Translations under genes and position numbers: made by a program
From: Pseudomonadota bacterium
Lineage (GTDB): Bacteria; Pseudomonadota; Alphaproteobacteria; Acetobacterales; Acetobacteraceae
NCBI GenBank assembly: GCA_019351895.1
Contig: JABBOH010000012.1
Coordinates: 2,673-66,672 of the forward strand
DNA: 64,000 nt
Direction: 5' to 3'
Notes under the pieces: model-generated
Seen by the model: the letters and a program-made list of their open reading frames with translations, nothing else
Database searches by the model: none
Told to the model about the DNA's origin: nothing
Shown: positions 53,464-64,000 of the stretch, in pieces
How the letters are laid out: every line of letters begins with the position of its first letter
Position numbering within the stretch: the first letter of the stretch is position 1

Positions 53464-54510
53464 TTATTGGGACGCTTTGGGCTTCAGCATGGACGCTCCG
53501 CGCCGGCGCTGCGCATAGCCCGCGATGCCAATGGCGATGAGCAGGGTGACGCCGTTGAACATCGGCTCCACCCAGAACGAGCCGCCAAACTGCTGGATGC
53601 CGGCGATGCCGATGGCCAGGATCGCGATCCCGACCATCGTGCCCCAGACATTCACGCGGCCCGGCTTGATCGTGGTCGAGCCTAAAAAGGCGCCGACCAG
53701 CGCAGGCAGAAGATATTCGAGCCCGACGCTCGCCTGCCCGATGCGGAGTTTCGAGGCCAGCAGCACGCCCGCGATGCCCGTCAGCGCGCCCGAGGCGATG
53801 AAGGCCGCGATCGTGTAGCGCTGCACAGGAATGCCGTTGAGCGCCGCGGATTTCGGGTTGGCGCCGATGGCGTAGAGGTAGCGGCCGATGGGCAAATGCT
53901 CGAGCACGAACCAGAGCAGGAAGGCGAGTGCGAGGACATAGAAGCCAGTGATCGGCAGCCCGGCGATGTGCGTCGCGTTCAGCGCCAGGAACCCGTTCGG
54001 CAGCACGCCCACGACCTGCTGGCCCCCGGTGTGCCAAAGAGCGATCGCATAGAGCACGGTGCCGGTGCCGAGCGTCGCGATGAAGCTGTCGATCCGCGCG
54101 ACTTCGACAAGGATGCCATTGAGCAGACCCACGAGCGCCGAAAGCGCGATGACCACGAGCACGGCGACCGGCCAGGGCACGCCGAAATTCACCTGCAGGC
54201 TGATGGCGAGGATGTGCCAGAGCACGATGCCGTAGCCGACGGTGAGGTCGATCTTTCCCGACACCATCGGGATCATGGCGGCAAGCGACAGCATGGCGAT
54301 GATCGCCTTGTCGGCAATGATCGAGCGCAGATCGAGCAAGGTCGGAAACGTGTCGGGCAGCAGGATCGAGAACAGGATGATGAGCAGCACCATCAGAATC
54401 GGCAGCCCATAGACCGGCAGCAGCCGCACCACGCGCTCCCGTGGCGTCGCGCGCGCCAGCTCATTTCGGGTAGGCTCCAGCGCGTCAGACCGGACCGAGT
54501 TGATCGCCAT
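53464..54510 (-). CDS. Sugar ABC transporter permease
   Basis: 348 residues, about ten hydrophobic segments, of the branched-chain/ribose (BPD_transp_2) permease family. Recognisable are the GKIDLTVGYGIVL and GLLNGILVEVARIDSFIATLGTGTVLYAIAL regions. Only one permease gene is present, so it should act as a homodimer. It starts 13 bases before the ATPase stop-side and ends 26 bases before the binding-protein start. Confidence 0.92.
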   Translation of the reverse strand: MAINSVRSDALEPTRNELARATPRERVVRLLPVYGLPILMVLLIILFSILLPDTFPTLLDLRSIIADKAIIAMLSLAAMIPMVSGKIDLTVGYGIVLWHILAISLQVNFGVPWPVAVLVVIALSALVGLLNGILVEVARIDSFIATLGTGTVLYAIALWHTGGQQVVGVLPNGFLALNATHIAGLPITGFYVLALAFLLWFVLEHLPIGRYLYAIGANPKSAALNGIPVQRYTIAAFIASGALTGIAGVLLASKLRIGQASVGLEYLLPALVGAFLGSTTIKPGRVNVWGTMVGIAILAIGIAGIQQFGGSFWVEPMFNGVTLLIAIGIAGYAQRRRGASMLKPKASQ

Positions 54511-54522
54511 CTTTGTCTGTTC

Positions 54523-56028
<1,506 letters not shown>

Positions 56029-56076
56029 CGCTTCCTCTCTGGGTTGGTCCCATTTTGTCGTGAAGCAAGCTCAGTC

Positions 56077-56096
56077 GTTCCTTTTAGAAAAGAACC
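56077..56096. promoter_or_regulatory. Imperfect palindrome upstream of the importer operon
   Basis: GTTC and GAAC arms around an A/T-rich TTTT...AAAA centre form an imperfect inverted repeat about 50 bases before the ATPase start. It could be the LacI-type operator of the sugar locus or part of a promoter. No matching copy was found at the other genes. Confidence 0.25.
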
Positions 56097-56135
56097 GAAA
56101 CCTTCGTGCCAATCGGTGAAGACTCCACGGCGCGG

Positions 56136-56900
56136 TCAGAGGCTGGAGGTGATGCCGCCGTCGACGTAAAGGATATGACCGTTGATGAAGCTCGATGCGT
56201 CGGACGCGAGGAAAATCGCCGCCCCCGCGAGTTCGTCGACTTCGCCCCAGCGACCGGTGGGGGTGCGGTTGGCGAGCCAGGACGAAAACGCCGGATCGTC
56301 CACCAGCGCCTGGTTGAGTTCAGTCTTGAAGTATCCGGGACCGAGGCCGTTGACCTGCAGCCCGTGGCGTCCCCAATCGATCGCCATGCCCTTGGTGAGC
56401 ATCTTTACCGCACCCTTCGTGGCGCTATAGGGCGCGATCCCCGGCCGGCCGAGTTCGCTCTGGACCGAGCAGATGTTGACGATCTTGCCGTGGCCACGGG
56501 GGATCATGTGGCGGGCGACCGCCTGCCCCACGAAGAAGACGCTGTCGAGGTTGACGGCGGTGATCCGGTGCCACGCCTCCAGCGGAAAATCCTGCAGCGG
56601 CGTCCGGTGCTGCATCCCCGCGTTGTTGAAGAGGATCTCGATGGGGCCGATGTCGCGCTCGATCCCCGCAATGCCGGCGGTGACGGCTTCAGCATCCGTC
56701 ACGTCGAATGCGGCGATATGGGCCGAGACGTTATTGCCCTCGGTCAGCATATGCTTCGCGCGCTCGAGGCTTCCGCGATCGCGCCCGTTGAGCACGATGG
56801 TCGCCCCCGCCGCGGCGAGGGCCTGGGCCATGGCAAAGCCGATGCCCTTGCTGGACCCGGTGACGAGCGCGATACGATCGGTGAGATCGAACAGCTTCAA
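56136..56900 (-). CDS. Short-chain dehydrogenase, gluconate 5-dehydrogenase/aldose dehydrogenase type
   Basis: 254 residues, classical SDR: TGSSKGIG at about 14-21, NNAG at about 92-95, Ser145, Tyr158 and Lys162. The end, GHILYVDGG, is typical. The closest family by feel is gluconate 5-dehydrogenase/KduD-like, but in this context it may oxidise an aldose to its lactone for the SMP-30 protein. TTG at 56900 follows GGGGA; a TTG at 56912 is also open. Confidence 0.82.
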   Translation of the reverse strand: MKLFDLTDRIALVTGSSKGIGFAMAQALAAAGATIVLNGRDRGSLERAKHMLTEGNNVSAHIAAFDVTDAEAVTAGIAGIERDIGPIEILFNNAGMQHRTPLQDFPLEAWHRITAVNLDSVFFVGQAVARHMIPRGHGKIVNICSVQSELGRPGIAPYSATKGAVKMLTKGMAIDWGRHGLQVNGLGPGYFKTELNQALVDDPAFSSWLANRTPTGRWGEVDELAGAAIFLASDASSFINGHILYVDGGITSSL

Positions 56901-57028
56901 ACGTTTCCCCAATGCTTGGCAGCGCGGCCCGTTTTGTGCGGGTTCAATCGGATGTTAGCGATAACGGGTCGAGTGTCAAGAAAAGCGTCGGGTCCATCGT
57001 CAACTTCCACACGACTGCGCGTCTTGCC

Positions 57029-57646
57029 TCAGGGGATGTTGTCGTCCCGGAACTTGAAGAAATACCAGACCCGCTTCGGCGCCATCGTCTGCGCGTCGAG
57101 GGTGTAGAGGGCGAGCGCGCCGTCCTGGTCCGGAGCGCCCGGAGCCGAAGGGTTGAAATGCACCTCGTGGATACCTTTTCCGTTGGGGCCGCCGTCATCG
57201 AAGGCCATGCCATACGCCATCACGAAGCGCGCTGCGCCTAGATCGGCCTCCAACTGGCCTTCGATCCGGGTGTAATCCAACGCGACGAAATCCTGATCCG
57301 TCAGCCCGATCTTCCGGTAGCTGAGCAGAGCATGGCCGTCGAAGCCGAGATGCTCCGGCCCGAAGGGATTGGTGGGCGTCGCATCGGTCGCCGGTGGCAG
57401 CGGCTCCTCGGCGATGTAGACACCGATGTCGGAGCCGTCGCGGGACCGCGTGTTCACGTCCGCCTGATAGTATCGGTTGTCCTGCGTCTTCAGATAGAAT
57501 TGCAGATGATCGCCGTTTCGGCCTTGAATGGGCCGCTCGGTGCTTACCTCGAGCGTGCCTATGATGGCGCCGTAGGTGAGTGGCGAGTTGCCCGATATGA
57601 ACTGGCCGCGGTTCAGCTGAGGCCGCGTGTTCCGGTAGTACGACAT
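57029..57646 (-). CDS. DUF2278-like protein
   Basis: 205 residues. The pattern of the segments (PLTYGAIIGTLEVSTERPIQG, then HLQFYLKTQDNRYYQADVN; GKGIHEVHFNPSA; DGALALYTLD) recalls the DUF2278/YukJ-like family, in which a GIHDIHMNQG-type motif is conserved. No activity is known. There are no membrane segments or signal. It lies alone between the histidine kinase and the sugar locus. The family call is from memory and only moderately sure. Confidence 0.55.
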   Translation of the reverse strand: MSYYRNTRPQLNRGQFISGNSPLTYGAIIGTLEVSTERPIQGRNGDHLQFYLKTQDNRYYQADVNTRSRDGSDIGVYIAEEPLPPATDATPTNPFGPEHLGFDGHALLSYRKIGLTDQDFVALDYTRIEGQLEADLGAARFVMAYGMAFDDGGPNGKGIHEVHFNPSAPGAPDQDGALALYTLDAQTMAPKRVWYFFKFRDDNIP

Positions 57647-57738
57647 GGCGCATGCTCCCTGAGGGCCCTGGTTTCGGGGCTTCGCGGGGAGATAGGCACT
57701 CGGCCGATACGCGCAACGTCAGCGCCGCAACCGCGGCG

Positions 57739-60531
57739 TCAGTTCCGTCCGATCAGATCCCGGATGCGCGAGGCCAGCATGTCCATGGTGAAGGGCTTGG
57801 TCAGCAGGTGCATGCCGGGTTCCAGATGACCGTGGCTGATGACCGCGTTCTCGGCGTAGCCCGTGATGAACAGCACTTTCAGATCGGGTCGCCCCACGCG
57901 GCCTGCATCCGCCATCTGCCGTCCGTTCATGCCGCCCGGCAGGCCCACGTCGGTCACCAGCAGGTCGATCCGAGCGTCCGACTGCATGATGCGCAGCCCG
58001 TTCGCCCCATCGCTCGCCTCGATCGCGTGGTAGCCGAATTCTTCCAGGACGTCGGCGACTAGCATCCGCACCGTCGGCTCGTCGTCGACGATCAGTACCG
58101 TCTCGCCCTGCTCCGCCCGTAGCGGCTGAACCGCCGCGTCTTCGAGCGGCTTCTCCTCGGCGGCGCCATGGTGGCGAGGCAGGTAGATGCAGACCATCGT
58201 GCCCTGCCCTTCCTCGGAATAAATCCGCACCTGACCGCCCGACTGCTGAGCGAAGCCGTAGATCATGGAGAGACCGAGGCCGGTCCCCTGCCCGATCGGC
58301 TTCGTCGTGAAGAAAGGATCGAAGGCGCGGCGCATCACTTCGGGCGCCATCCCGGTGCCGTTGTCGCTAACGCAGAGGGACACGAACTGCCCGGGCTCCA
58401 GGTCCCGCTGCCGGGCAGCGCGGTCGTCGAGCCACTTGTTCGCCGTCTCGATAATGAGCCTTCCGCCATGCGGCATGGCGTCGCGGGCATTGATGCAGAG
58501 GTTAAGCAGCGCGTTCTCAAGCTGGTTCGGGTCGACGAGCGTGTTCCACACCCCCATCATGCCGACCATCTCGACCTTGATGGCGGGTCCCATCGTGCGG
58601 CGGATGAGTTCCTCCATGCCGGTGACGAGGCGGTTCACATCGGTCGGCCTCGGGTCTAGCGACTGACGGCGCGAGAAGGCGAGCAGTCGATGCGTCAAGG
58701 CAGCCGCCCGGCGCGCGGCACCCTGGGCCGCGTTGATGTAGCGCTCGAGGTCCTTGAGGCGGCCCTGCTGCAGCCGCGTCTCCAGCAGTTCCAGGCTGCC
58801 GGTGATGCCCGTGAGAAGATTGTTGAAATCGTGTGCCAAGCCGCCGGTCAGCTGACCGACCGCCTCCATCTTCTGAGACTGGCGCAGCTGCTCCTCAGTC
58901 TGCATCAGCTCCTGCGTGCGCTCGGCTATCCGCTCCTCGAGCGTATCGTTGAGCTCGCGCAGCGCCTGTTCCGCACGGCGGCGGTCGGCGATCTCGGCCT
59001 GCGATTCCCGGAACAGGCGCGCATTGTCGATGGCGATGGCGGCCTGCCCGGCGAGGCCCACGACCAGCCGTTCTTCCCGCAGACCGAAAACCCCGGGCTG
59101 GGGGTGGCCGAACAGGAGCGCACCGAGACGTTCCCCGGAGCGCGAGACGACCGCCACAGCGAGATAGCTGCGCACCGGCATATGGCCCGCCGGCATGCCG
59201 CCGTGGCTGCCATAGCGCGGATCGCGCGACACGTCGTCGCTGCGGACCACGCCCTCCGCCCGGAAGGTCGGCGCGAACAGCCGCGTCTGCCGCGGCATGC
59301 CGAAGCGCGTGAACGCTTCCAAGGGACCGCCGACGAGTTCCGCTAGACGCCAGACATCGCCATTGGCCGAAGCTTCGTGATCAAGCTCGAAATAGGCCGC
59401 ATAGGCAGCGCCGGTGACCTGTGCCGCCGCTTCCAGGAAGGTCTGGATCAGACGCTCGATGTCGAGTTCCCCGGCGAGCGTGATGCCGATCCGGTTGAGG
59501 ATCTCGAGCGCGCGCCGTTCCTCGCGCAACGATCCCTCGGCCTGGGCGCGCGCGACGGCATCGCGGATCCGCGCGGCCACCTCCTCGGCGAGGCCCACGT
59601 CATAGGGCGTCCAGCGGCGCGGTTCGCGGTGGTTGAGGTAGAGCACGGCGGCGAGTCGCCCGTCGCGGACGAGCGGCACCGCCAGCAGCGCCCGGATGGC
59701 GGCCGGCCCGAAGGCACTGCCGTCCATGTCTGCGGCCTCACGGACATCAGTGAAAACCGACGTGCGGCCGGCGCGCAGGCCGCGGATATTGGCCGCGCCG
59801 AACGCCTCGATCGGAAACTCGCCGCGCAGATCGGGCACGCCATCGGCATGGCCACTGTCGAGCACGACGGTTTCGTTGTCGGGCCGCACCGTGGCGTAGC
59901 CGACGCGGCTGACGCCAAGATGGCGGCCGAGCGCGCGAACGGCGGCCAGGACCACCTCGCGCGCGTCGTCGCGGGTGCGAAGCTGGTCGCTGAGTGCCAG
60001 CAGAAAATCCGCCCGCCGCTCACCGAGGACGCGGCCGGTGGTCTCGTTCCCCTGGTTGAAGACGCCCACGACCGCGCCCGTCTCGTCGCGGATCGCGGTG
60101 AGGCTGTAGTTCCAATATGTCTCGTCGATCCGACCGATCCGCCGCAGGAGCAACTGCTGGTCGAAGGTCGAGAACCCGGCGCCGGTTTTCTGCACTTCCT
60201 CGAATTGGGGGCCGATGACGTCCCAGATGTCGTCCCAGACCTCACGGGCCGGGCGTCCCAGGGCCCAGGGGTGCTTGTCAGCCGGGATCGGCGCCCAGGC
60301 GTCGTTGTAGAGCAGACGCAGCTCGGGCCCCCAATAGACGCAGGTAGGCAGGCTGGAGCCGAGGCAGATCCCGAGCGCCACGCGCAACGAGACGGGCCAA
60401 GTGCCAGGCGGCCCCAGGCTGGTTGCCGTCCAATCATAGGCGCGGATTCGCGCCCCCATCTCGCCGCCGCCGGAGAGGAAGCTCAGCGGCACGGGGCGGG
60501 GTTCAGCATGCCGACGGAAAACCCGGCCCAA
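57739..60531 (-). CDS. Hybrid sensor histidine kinase with PAS, two GAF domains and a receiver
   Basis: 930 residues. A PAS-like domain (about 40-165) is followed by GAF1 (about 185-330), GAF2 (about 345-510), a coiled linker, HisKA with His567 in GGLAHDFNNLL, HATPase with the N box ENALLNLCINARDAMP and DNGTGM, and a C-terminal receiver with Asp861 (VTDVGLPGG). No membrane segments, so it is a cytosolic sensor. It belongs to the light/redox-like group, but no chromophore-binding cysteine could be assigned. No partner response regulator is adjacent. The start is a TTG; a GTG at 60492 is an alternative. Confidence 0.9.
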   Translation of the reverse strand: MGRVFRRHAEPRPVPLSFLSGGGEMGARIRAYDWTATSLGPPGTWPVSLRVALGICLGSSLPTCVYWGPELRLLYNDAWAPIPADKHPWALGRPAREVWDDIWDVIGPQFEEVQKTGAGFSTFDQQLLLRRIGRIDETYWNYSLTAIRDETGAVVGVFNQGNETTGRVLGERRADFLLALSDQLRTRDDAREVVLAAVRALGRHLGVSRVGYATVRPDNETVVLDSGHADGVPDLRGEFPIEAFGAANIRGLRAGRTSVFTDVREAADMDGSAFGPAAIRALLAVPLVRDGRLAAVLYLNHREPRRWTPYDVGLAEEVAARIRDAVARAQAEGSLREERRALEILNRIGITLAGELDIERLIQTFLEAAAQVTGAAYAAYFELDHEASANGDVWRLAELVGGPLEAFTRFGMPRQTRLFAPTFRAEGVVRSDDVSRDPRYGSHGGMPAGHMPVRSYLAVAVVSRSGERLGALLFGHPQPGVFGLREERLVVGLAGQAAIAIDNARLFRESQAEIADRRRAEQALRELNDTLEERIAERTQELMQTEEQLRQSQKMEAVGQLTGGLAHDFNNLLTGITGSLELLETRLQQGRLKDLERYINAAQGAARRAAALTHRLLAFSRRQSLDPRPTDVNRLVTGMEELIRRTMGPAIKVEMVGMMGVWNTLVDPNQLENALLNLCINARDAMPHGGRLIIETANKWLDDRAARQRDLEPGQFVSLCVSDNGTGMAPEVMRRAFDPFFTTKPIGQGTGLGLSMIYGFAQQSGGQVRIYSEEGQGTMVCIYLPRHHGAAEEKPLEDAAVQPLRAEQGETVLIVDDEPTVRMLVADVLEEFGYHAIEASDGANGLRIMQSDARIDLLVTDVGLPGGMNGRQMADAGRVGRPDLKVLFITGYAENAVISHGHLEPGMHLLTKPFTMDMLASRIRDLIGRN

Positions 60532-60722
60532 GTCGCGGCGTCAGGACTTTCCTTGATGGCCAGAGATAGAGACACGTCAGCGAGAGTCACCCATGGCGTC
60601 AGTCGGGACATTGCGCAGCGCGGTCATTCTTCCGCAGGACGGCGACGCTAGCCTCCCCACCTCAGCCCTTGGCCGTTCGGTCGATGACTGTCAATGCGCC
60701 GTCCCGGCCTAGCGCCCTTATG

Positions 60723-61793
60723 TCAGGCGCGCGCCGCCTTCCGCTTCAGATGCGGCGCCATGAGGCTGAGGTCGGCTGCACCGAGGCGACCCGCCGCTGT
60801 ATTCGCCTGATGCCAATACGGATAGAGCAGCGGCTGCAGACTGACATCGTCGAGGCGAGCGGTCTCCTCCGGCGTGAGCTTGAGATCGGCCGCCCGGAGG
60901 TTGGCGGTCAACTGCGCCTCGGTGCGTGCGCCGATGACGAGCGAGGTGATGCCGGGCCGCCCGAGCAGCCAGGCAAGCGCCACCTCCGCCGCTGATACGC
61001 CGCGCGTCTCGGCGATCGCTACGAGCGCCTCGATCGTGTCGTAGAGCTTGCCCTCGTCATGGATCGGCGGCTCGCCCCAGTTGTTGAAGTGGCGCGTGCC
61101 CTCGGGCGCGTCCCTCCCGCGGCGATACTTGCCCGACAGAAGGCCACCGGCGAGAGGACTCCAAACCATGATCCCGAGGCCCTGGTCGAGCGCGATCGGC
61201 ACCAGCTCGTATTCCGCGTCGCGGGCCTGGAGGGAGTAGTAGATCTGCTGGCTCACCAGCGGCACGAAGTTGTGGGAGCGCGCGGTCTCCATGGCTTTCA
61301 TTAGATGCCAGCCGGAGAAGTTCGAGGCGCCGACGTAGCGAACCTTGCCCGACCGCACGAGCGTGTCGAGCGCCTCCATCGTCTCCTCGAGGGGCGTGAG
61401 GCCGTCCCATTCATGGAGCTGGTAGAGGTCGATGTGATCGACGCGCAGGCGGCGCAGGCTCGCCTCGCACTCGGCAATGAGGTGGTGACGGGACAGGCCC
61501 TGGTCGTTCGGCCCCTCACCCATCGGAAAACGCGCCTTGGTCGCAACGAGCAGCCTATGGCGGCGACCCTCCATGGCCTCGCCCAGGATCTCCTCCGACC
61601 GCCCCTTGGAGTAGATGTTAGCCGTGTCGACGATGTTGATCCCGGCGTCGAGGCAGAGATCGAGCTGGCGCTGGGCGCCGGTCACGTCCGTCGAGCCGGT
61701 CTTCGCGAAAACGGTCTCTCCGCCAAAGGTCATGGTGCCGAAGGTGAGGACGGAGATCTTGAGGCCGGAGCGGCCGAGCTGCCGATATTCCAC
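60723..61793 (-). CDS. Aldo/keto reductase
   Basis: 356 residues, TIM-barrel AKR. The catalytic tetrad is Asp56, Tyr61, Lys86 and His127. The family resembles the YajO/potassium-channel beta-subunit-like group (MEYRQLGRSGLKISVLTFG; SQQIYYSLQARDAEYEL). GTG at 61793 has GGAGAG about six bases upstream. NADPH-dependent reduction of small aldehydes or ketones is expected. It is not clearly part of an operon. Confidence 0.92.
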   Translation of the reverse strand: MEYRQLGRSGLKISVLTFGTMTFGGETVFAKTGSTDVTGAQRQLDLCLDAGINIVDTANIYSKGRSEEILGEAMEGRRHRLLVATKARFPMGEGPNDQGLSRHHLIAECEASLRRLRVDHIDLYQLHEWDGLTPLEETMEALDTLVRSGKVRYVGASNFSGWHLMKAMETARSHNFVPLVSQQIYYSLQARDAEYELVPIALDQGLGIMVWSPLAGGLLSGKYRRGRDAPEGTRHFNNWGEPPIHDEGKLYDTIEALVAIAETRGVSAAEVALAWLLGRPGITSLVIGARTEAQLTANLRAADLKLTPEETARLDDVSLQPLLYPYWHQANTAAGRLGAADLSLMAPHLKRKAARA

Positions 61794-61952
61794 GTTTCTC
61801 TCCTGTGCGTGCTGAAATTGGTCCGGCCACCGCCGGTGCCGCAGAAGTAGGGTGTTTGCGGTTGCGCTACCAGACCCCGGCACCGGGCCTTGCCGCGCCG
61901 CCGGGAGGACGAATTTCCAAGGCCGGGTTCCCATGCCATGTAAGGAACCGTG

Positions 61953-62651
61953 ATGACGCAAGAGGTTCGCATCGTGCCGAGCGACCGACCGCTGCGGGTC
62001 GTGGGCGACGTCCACGGGGACGCCACCGCCTTCGCCTACGCCGCGGACACCGATCGCTTCCTGGTGCAGCTGGGCGACCTCGTCGACTACGGCCCGGATA
62101 GCGCGGGGGTGCTGCGGATCATGTTCGACGTGATCGACCAGGGCCGCGGGCTGTTCCTTCTCGGCAACCACGACCTCAAGCTCGCGCGGCTGCTGCTGGG
62201 CCAGAACGTACGGTCGAACGCGCAACTCGCGGCAACGCTGCACCAACTCGATGAACCGCTGCAGGCGCGGGTTCTGGCGGAGGTCGAGCGCGCGCCGCTT
62301 TGGGCCCGCAGCGGCCACCGGCTCTTCGTCCACGCGGGCTTCCATACCGACATGCTCAAGGGTCCGCCGGCGCCGGCGCCGATCGGGCGCGCGCTGGGCA
62401 TCAGCGCCCGCGCGCTGTTCGGGGAGCCGACCGGACACACACAGGAAGACGGCTTCCCGGAGCGCAGCCTGCGCTGGGTCAACCGCATCCCGTCAGGGAT
62501 CACGGTCTATGTCGGGCACGACCGGCGCAGCCAGGACGGACGGCCGCTGGAGCAGCGCGCGCGCAGCGGCGGGCGCGCCATCTTCGTGGATACCGGAGCA
62601 GGCAAGGGTGGGCACCTGTCCTGGATCGATCTGCCGGCGCTGCACGCCTGA
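61953..62651 (+). CDS. Calcineurin-like metallophosphoesterase
   Basis: 232 residues. Metal motifs: VVGDVHGD (about 16-23), QLGDLVDYGPDS (about 39-50), LLGNHDLKLARL (about 69-80), FVHAGFH (near 124) and YVGHDRR. It is in the PPP-like/ApaH-like bacterial group. An ATG at 61953 with AAGGA upstream is chosen; a GTG directly before it is possible. The substrate may be a phosphoprotein or dinucleotide polyphosphate. Confidence 0.85.
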   Translation: MTQEVRIVPSDRPLRVVGDVHGDATAFAYAADTDRFLVQLGDLVDYGPDSAGVLRIMFDVIDQGRGLFLLGNHDLKLARLLLGQNVRSNAQLAATLHQLDEPLQARVLAEVERAPLWARSGHRLFVHAGFHTDMLKGPPAPAPIGRALGISARALFGEPTGHTQEDGFPERSLRWVNRIPSGITVYVGHDRRSQDGRPLEQRARSGGRAIFVDTGAGKGGHLSWIDLPALHA

Positions 62652-62666
62652 TGGCGCAACGCCCGG

Positions 62667-64000
62667 CTATTTGCCCGGCGCGTTGAGAACGCGACGTCTC
62701 GCCTTGAAGGCCGCGACCAGCCGCGCCGCCTCCTCCTCGGTGGGCGGCTTCACGGGCTTCCTCGCCGCGGGGTTCGGCCGCGCCGCGCCCGCGGCTTTCC
62801 TGGGCGAGCCGGAAGCGCGAGGCGACGCTACGGGCGGCGAACCTTCTACGAGATTTTCCGGGATCTCGCTGATGAAGCGGGACGGCTCGCTCGCCCATTG
62901 CCGCCGCCGCCGCACCCAACTCAGGCGCAGGCTGTGACGCGCGCGCGTCAGGCCGACATAGAACAGCCGCCGCTCCTCGGGCAGCGAGCCCTCCGCCTCG
63001 GCGCGGCGGCTCGGGAATACGCCCTCCTCCAGCCCGGCCATGAAGACATGGTCGAACTCCAGGCCCTTGGCGCGATGCAGCGTCATCACCTGAACGCTGT
63101 CCGGCCCCTCGGGCTCGGCGTCGAGCGCGCCAAGTGCCGCGGCCTCCGCGAAGTCTTGGACGGTCCCGGCCCGGTCGGCCCGCGCCAGCAGCGTCGCCCA
63201 GGCGCGTCGTGCAGCGGCGCCTTGGTCGAGCGCCTCAGCGAGCCCGCTCTCCGCCGCCGCCAGACGCAGCGCCGCCGCGGGCTTCATGCCGCGCTCGCCG
63301 ACCCTGACCCCGATCCGGCGCGCCGTCTCCAGCACGCTCGCGAACTCGCGCTTCTCGGCGGCATCGAGAGGCGCCCCATGCACGCAGGCGGCGAGCGGCG
63401 CACCGACCTCGGTCGCATGCTGGCGAAGCCGGGCGAAAGCCTGCCCGCCGATCGCCCGTCTCGGCATCGCGCAGGTGCGGCGGAAGGCGTCATCCGCCGC
63501 GGCATCCCAAACCTCTCCGTGCTCGCCCTCAGGGTGGCGGCTGAGCGCCAACCTTAGCCATGCGATGACGCCCAGTACCTCGCGCGGGGGCTCGGCCTCG
63601 CGCTCGCTCACGAGCTGGACCGCGAGCCCTGCCTCGCGCACGGCGTCAATGATCGGCTCGGCGACGAAGCCCGCGCGCACCAGCACGGCAAACGCCCGCA
63701 GCGGCAGATCAGGCCCGCGCGCTCGCAGCCCCTGCACCCAGGCGACCACCGCACGGCCCTCCTCCTCGGCCGTCTGCCACCCGCGCGCCACAATGGGGGC
63801 GCCGGCGGCATCGCCCGAACCCGGCGGCCTCAGCGTCTTGCGCACCGCCTCCGTGTCGCGGGCGGCGATCGCATTCGCCGCGGCGAGAATGGTGCGCGTC
63901 GACCGGTAGTTGGTCTCGAGTTTGATCGGGCCGGCCGCCGCCGGGAAATCCTCGCCGAAGCGGCGGATATGCGTGACCTCGGCGCCGCGCCAGCCGTAGA
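62667..64000 (-). CDS. uvrD: UvrD/Rep-type ATP-dependent DNA helicase, partial
   Basis: The frame is open to the right edge, giving 444 C-terminal residues. Seen at the edge are YGWRGAEVTHIRRFG and TNYRSTRTILAAANAIA (helicase motifs III/IV region), then VMTLHRAKGLEFDHVFMAGLEEGVFPS (motif V) and EERRLFYVGLTRAR (motif VI). These mark a superfamily 1A helicase used in repair. The C-terminus is basic and proline-rich. The N-terminal Walker A part lies beyond position 64000. Confidence 0.93.
   Translation of the reverse strand, partial: YGWRGAEVTHIRRFGEDFPAAAGPIKLETNYRSTRTILAAANAIAARDTEAVRKTLRPPGSGDAAGAPIVARGWQTAEEEGRAVVAWVQGLRARGPDLPLRAFAVLVRAGFVAEPIIDAVREAGLAVQLVSEREAEPPREVLGVIAWLRLALSRHPEGEHGEVWDAAADDAFRRTCAMPRRAIGGQAFARLRQHATEVGAPLAACVHGAPLDAAEKREFASVLETARRIGVRVGERGMKPAAALRLAAAESGLAEALDQGAAARRAWATLLARADRAGTVQDFAEAAALGALDAEPEGPDSVQVMTLHRAKGLEFDHVFMAGLEEGVFPSRRAEAEGSLPEERRLFYVGLTRARHSLRLSWVRRRRQWASEPSRFISEIPENLVEGSPPVASPRASGSPRKAAGAARPNPAARKPVKPPTEEEAARLVAAFKARRRVLNAPGK

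Overview
The window is very GC-rich, densely packed DNA from an alphaproteobacterium. The best guess is the Acetobacteraceae or a close relative. The guess rests on the aerobic cobaltochelatase pair cobS-cobT next to bolA and a DnaJ-domain gene, an hpnABCDE-shc hopanoid operon, a Hint-domain surface protein with AIDA-like repeats, a COQ9/UbiK pair and many TTG/GTG starts. This is inferred from gene content only. No tRNA, rRNA, CRISPR array, insertion sequence or prophage gene was seen, and no stretch over 300 bases lacks a gene.

Layout. 1-1.4 kb: a chimeric ORF joining the first two thirds of a histidinol-phosphate aminotransferase to the tail of a YeiH-type exporter. 1.5-4.6 kb: an MntR-like regulator divergent from an unusual Nramp-type transporter with a 66-residue membrane protein, then an orphan gene. 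4.6-9.4 kb: murJ, a short intergenic repeat patch, a secreted lipase-like protein and a PHB-depolymerase-type esterase. 9.5-16.6 kb: the hopanoid operon on the minus strand (hpnA, B, C, D, E, shc), translationally coupled throughout, but hpnE and shc each carry a separate frame-breaking lesion. 16.7-20 kb: an hpnL-like gene, a type III polyketide synthase and an FAD reductase. 20-26.7 kb: SirB1-family, Lrp, BolA, DnaJ-domain, CobS and CobT genes and a putative regulator. 26.8-31 kb: the Hint protein, a phasin, COQ9-like, YbjN and UbiK-like genes. 31-36.5 kb: lgt, a MidA-type methyltransferase, pgeF, a lipoprotein, prs and a histidine phosphatase.

36.5-43 kb is a lipid-modification locus: two cyclopropane-synthase-like methyltransferases, a flavin amine-oxidase-like protein, DUF1365, DUF1295, a lipoprotein-like alpha/beta hydrolase and an untracked 43-residue membrane protein. 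43-45.5 kb: choline sulfatase with its LysR regulator. 45.5-57 kb, minus strand: a sugar-acid catabolic region (SDR dehydrogenase, ABC sugar importer, SMP-30 lactonase, LacI regulator, 2-keto-3-deoxygalactonate kinase and KDPGal aldolase) interrupted by an AtzG-AtzE-HpxZ amidase module and an MBL-fold hydrolase. 57-64 kb: a DUF2278-like protein, a large hybrid histidine kinase, an aldo/keto reductase, a metallophosphoesterase and a UvrD-type helicase cut by the right edge.

The most notable points are the double lesion in the hopanoid operon, which would leave the condensing enzymes intact but block squalene and hopene formation; the hisC-yeiH chimera; the Nramp-like transporter with altered metal-site residues and a small membrane partner; and the fatty-acid modification locus as the best candidate for an uncharacterised pathway.
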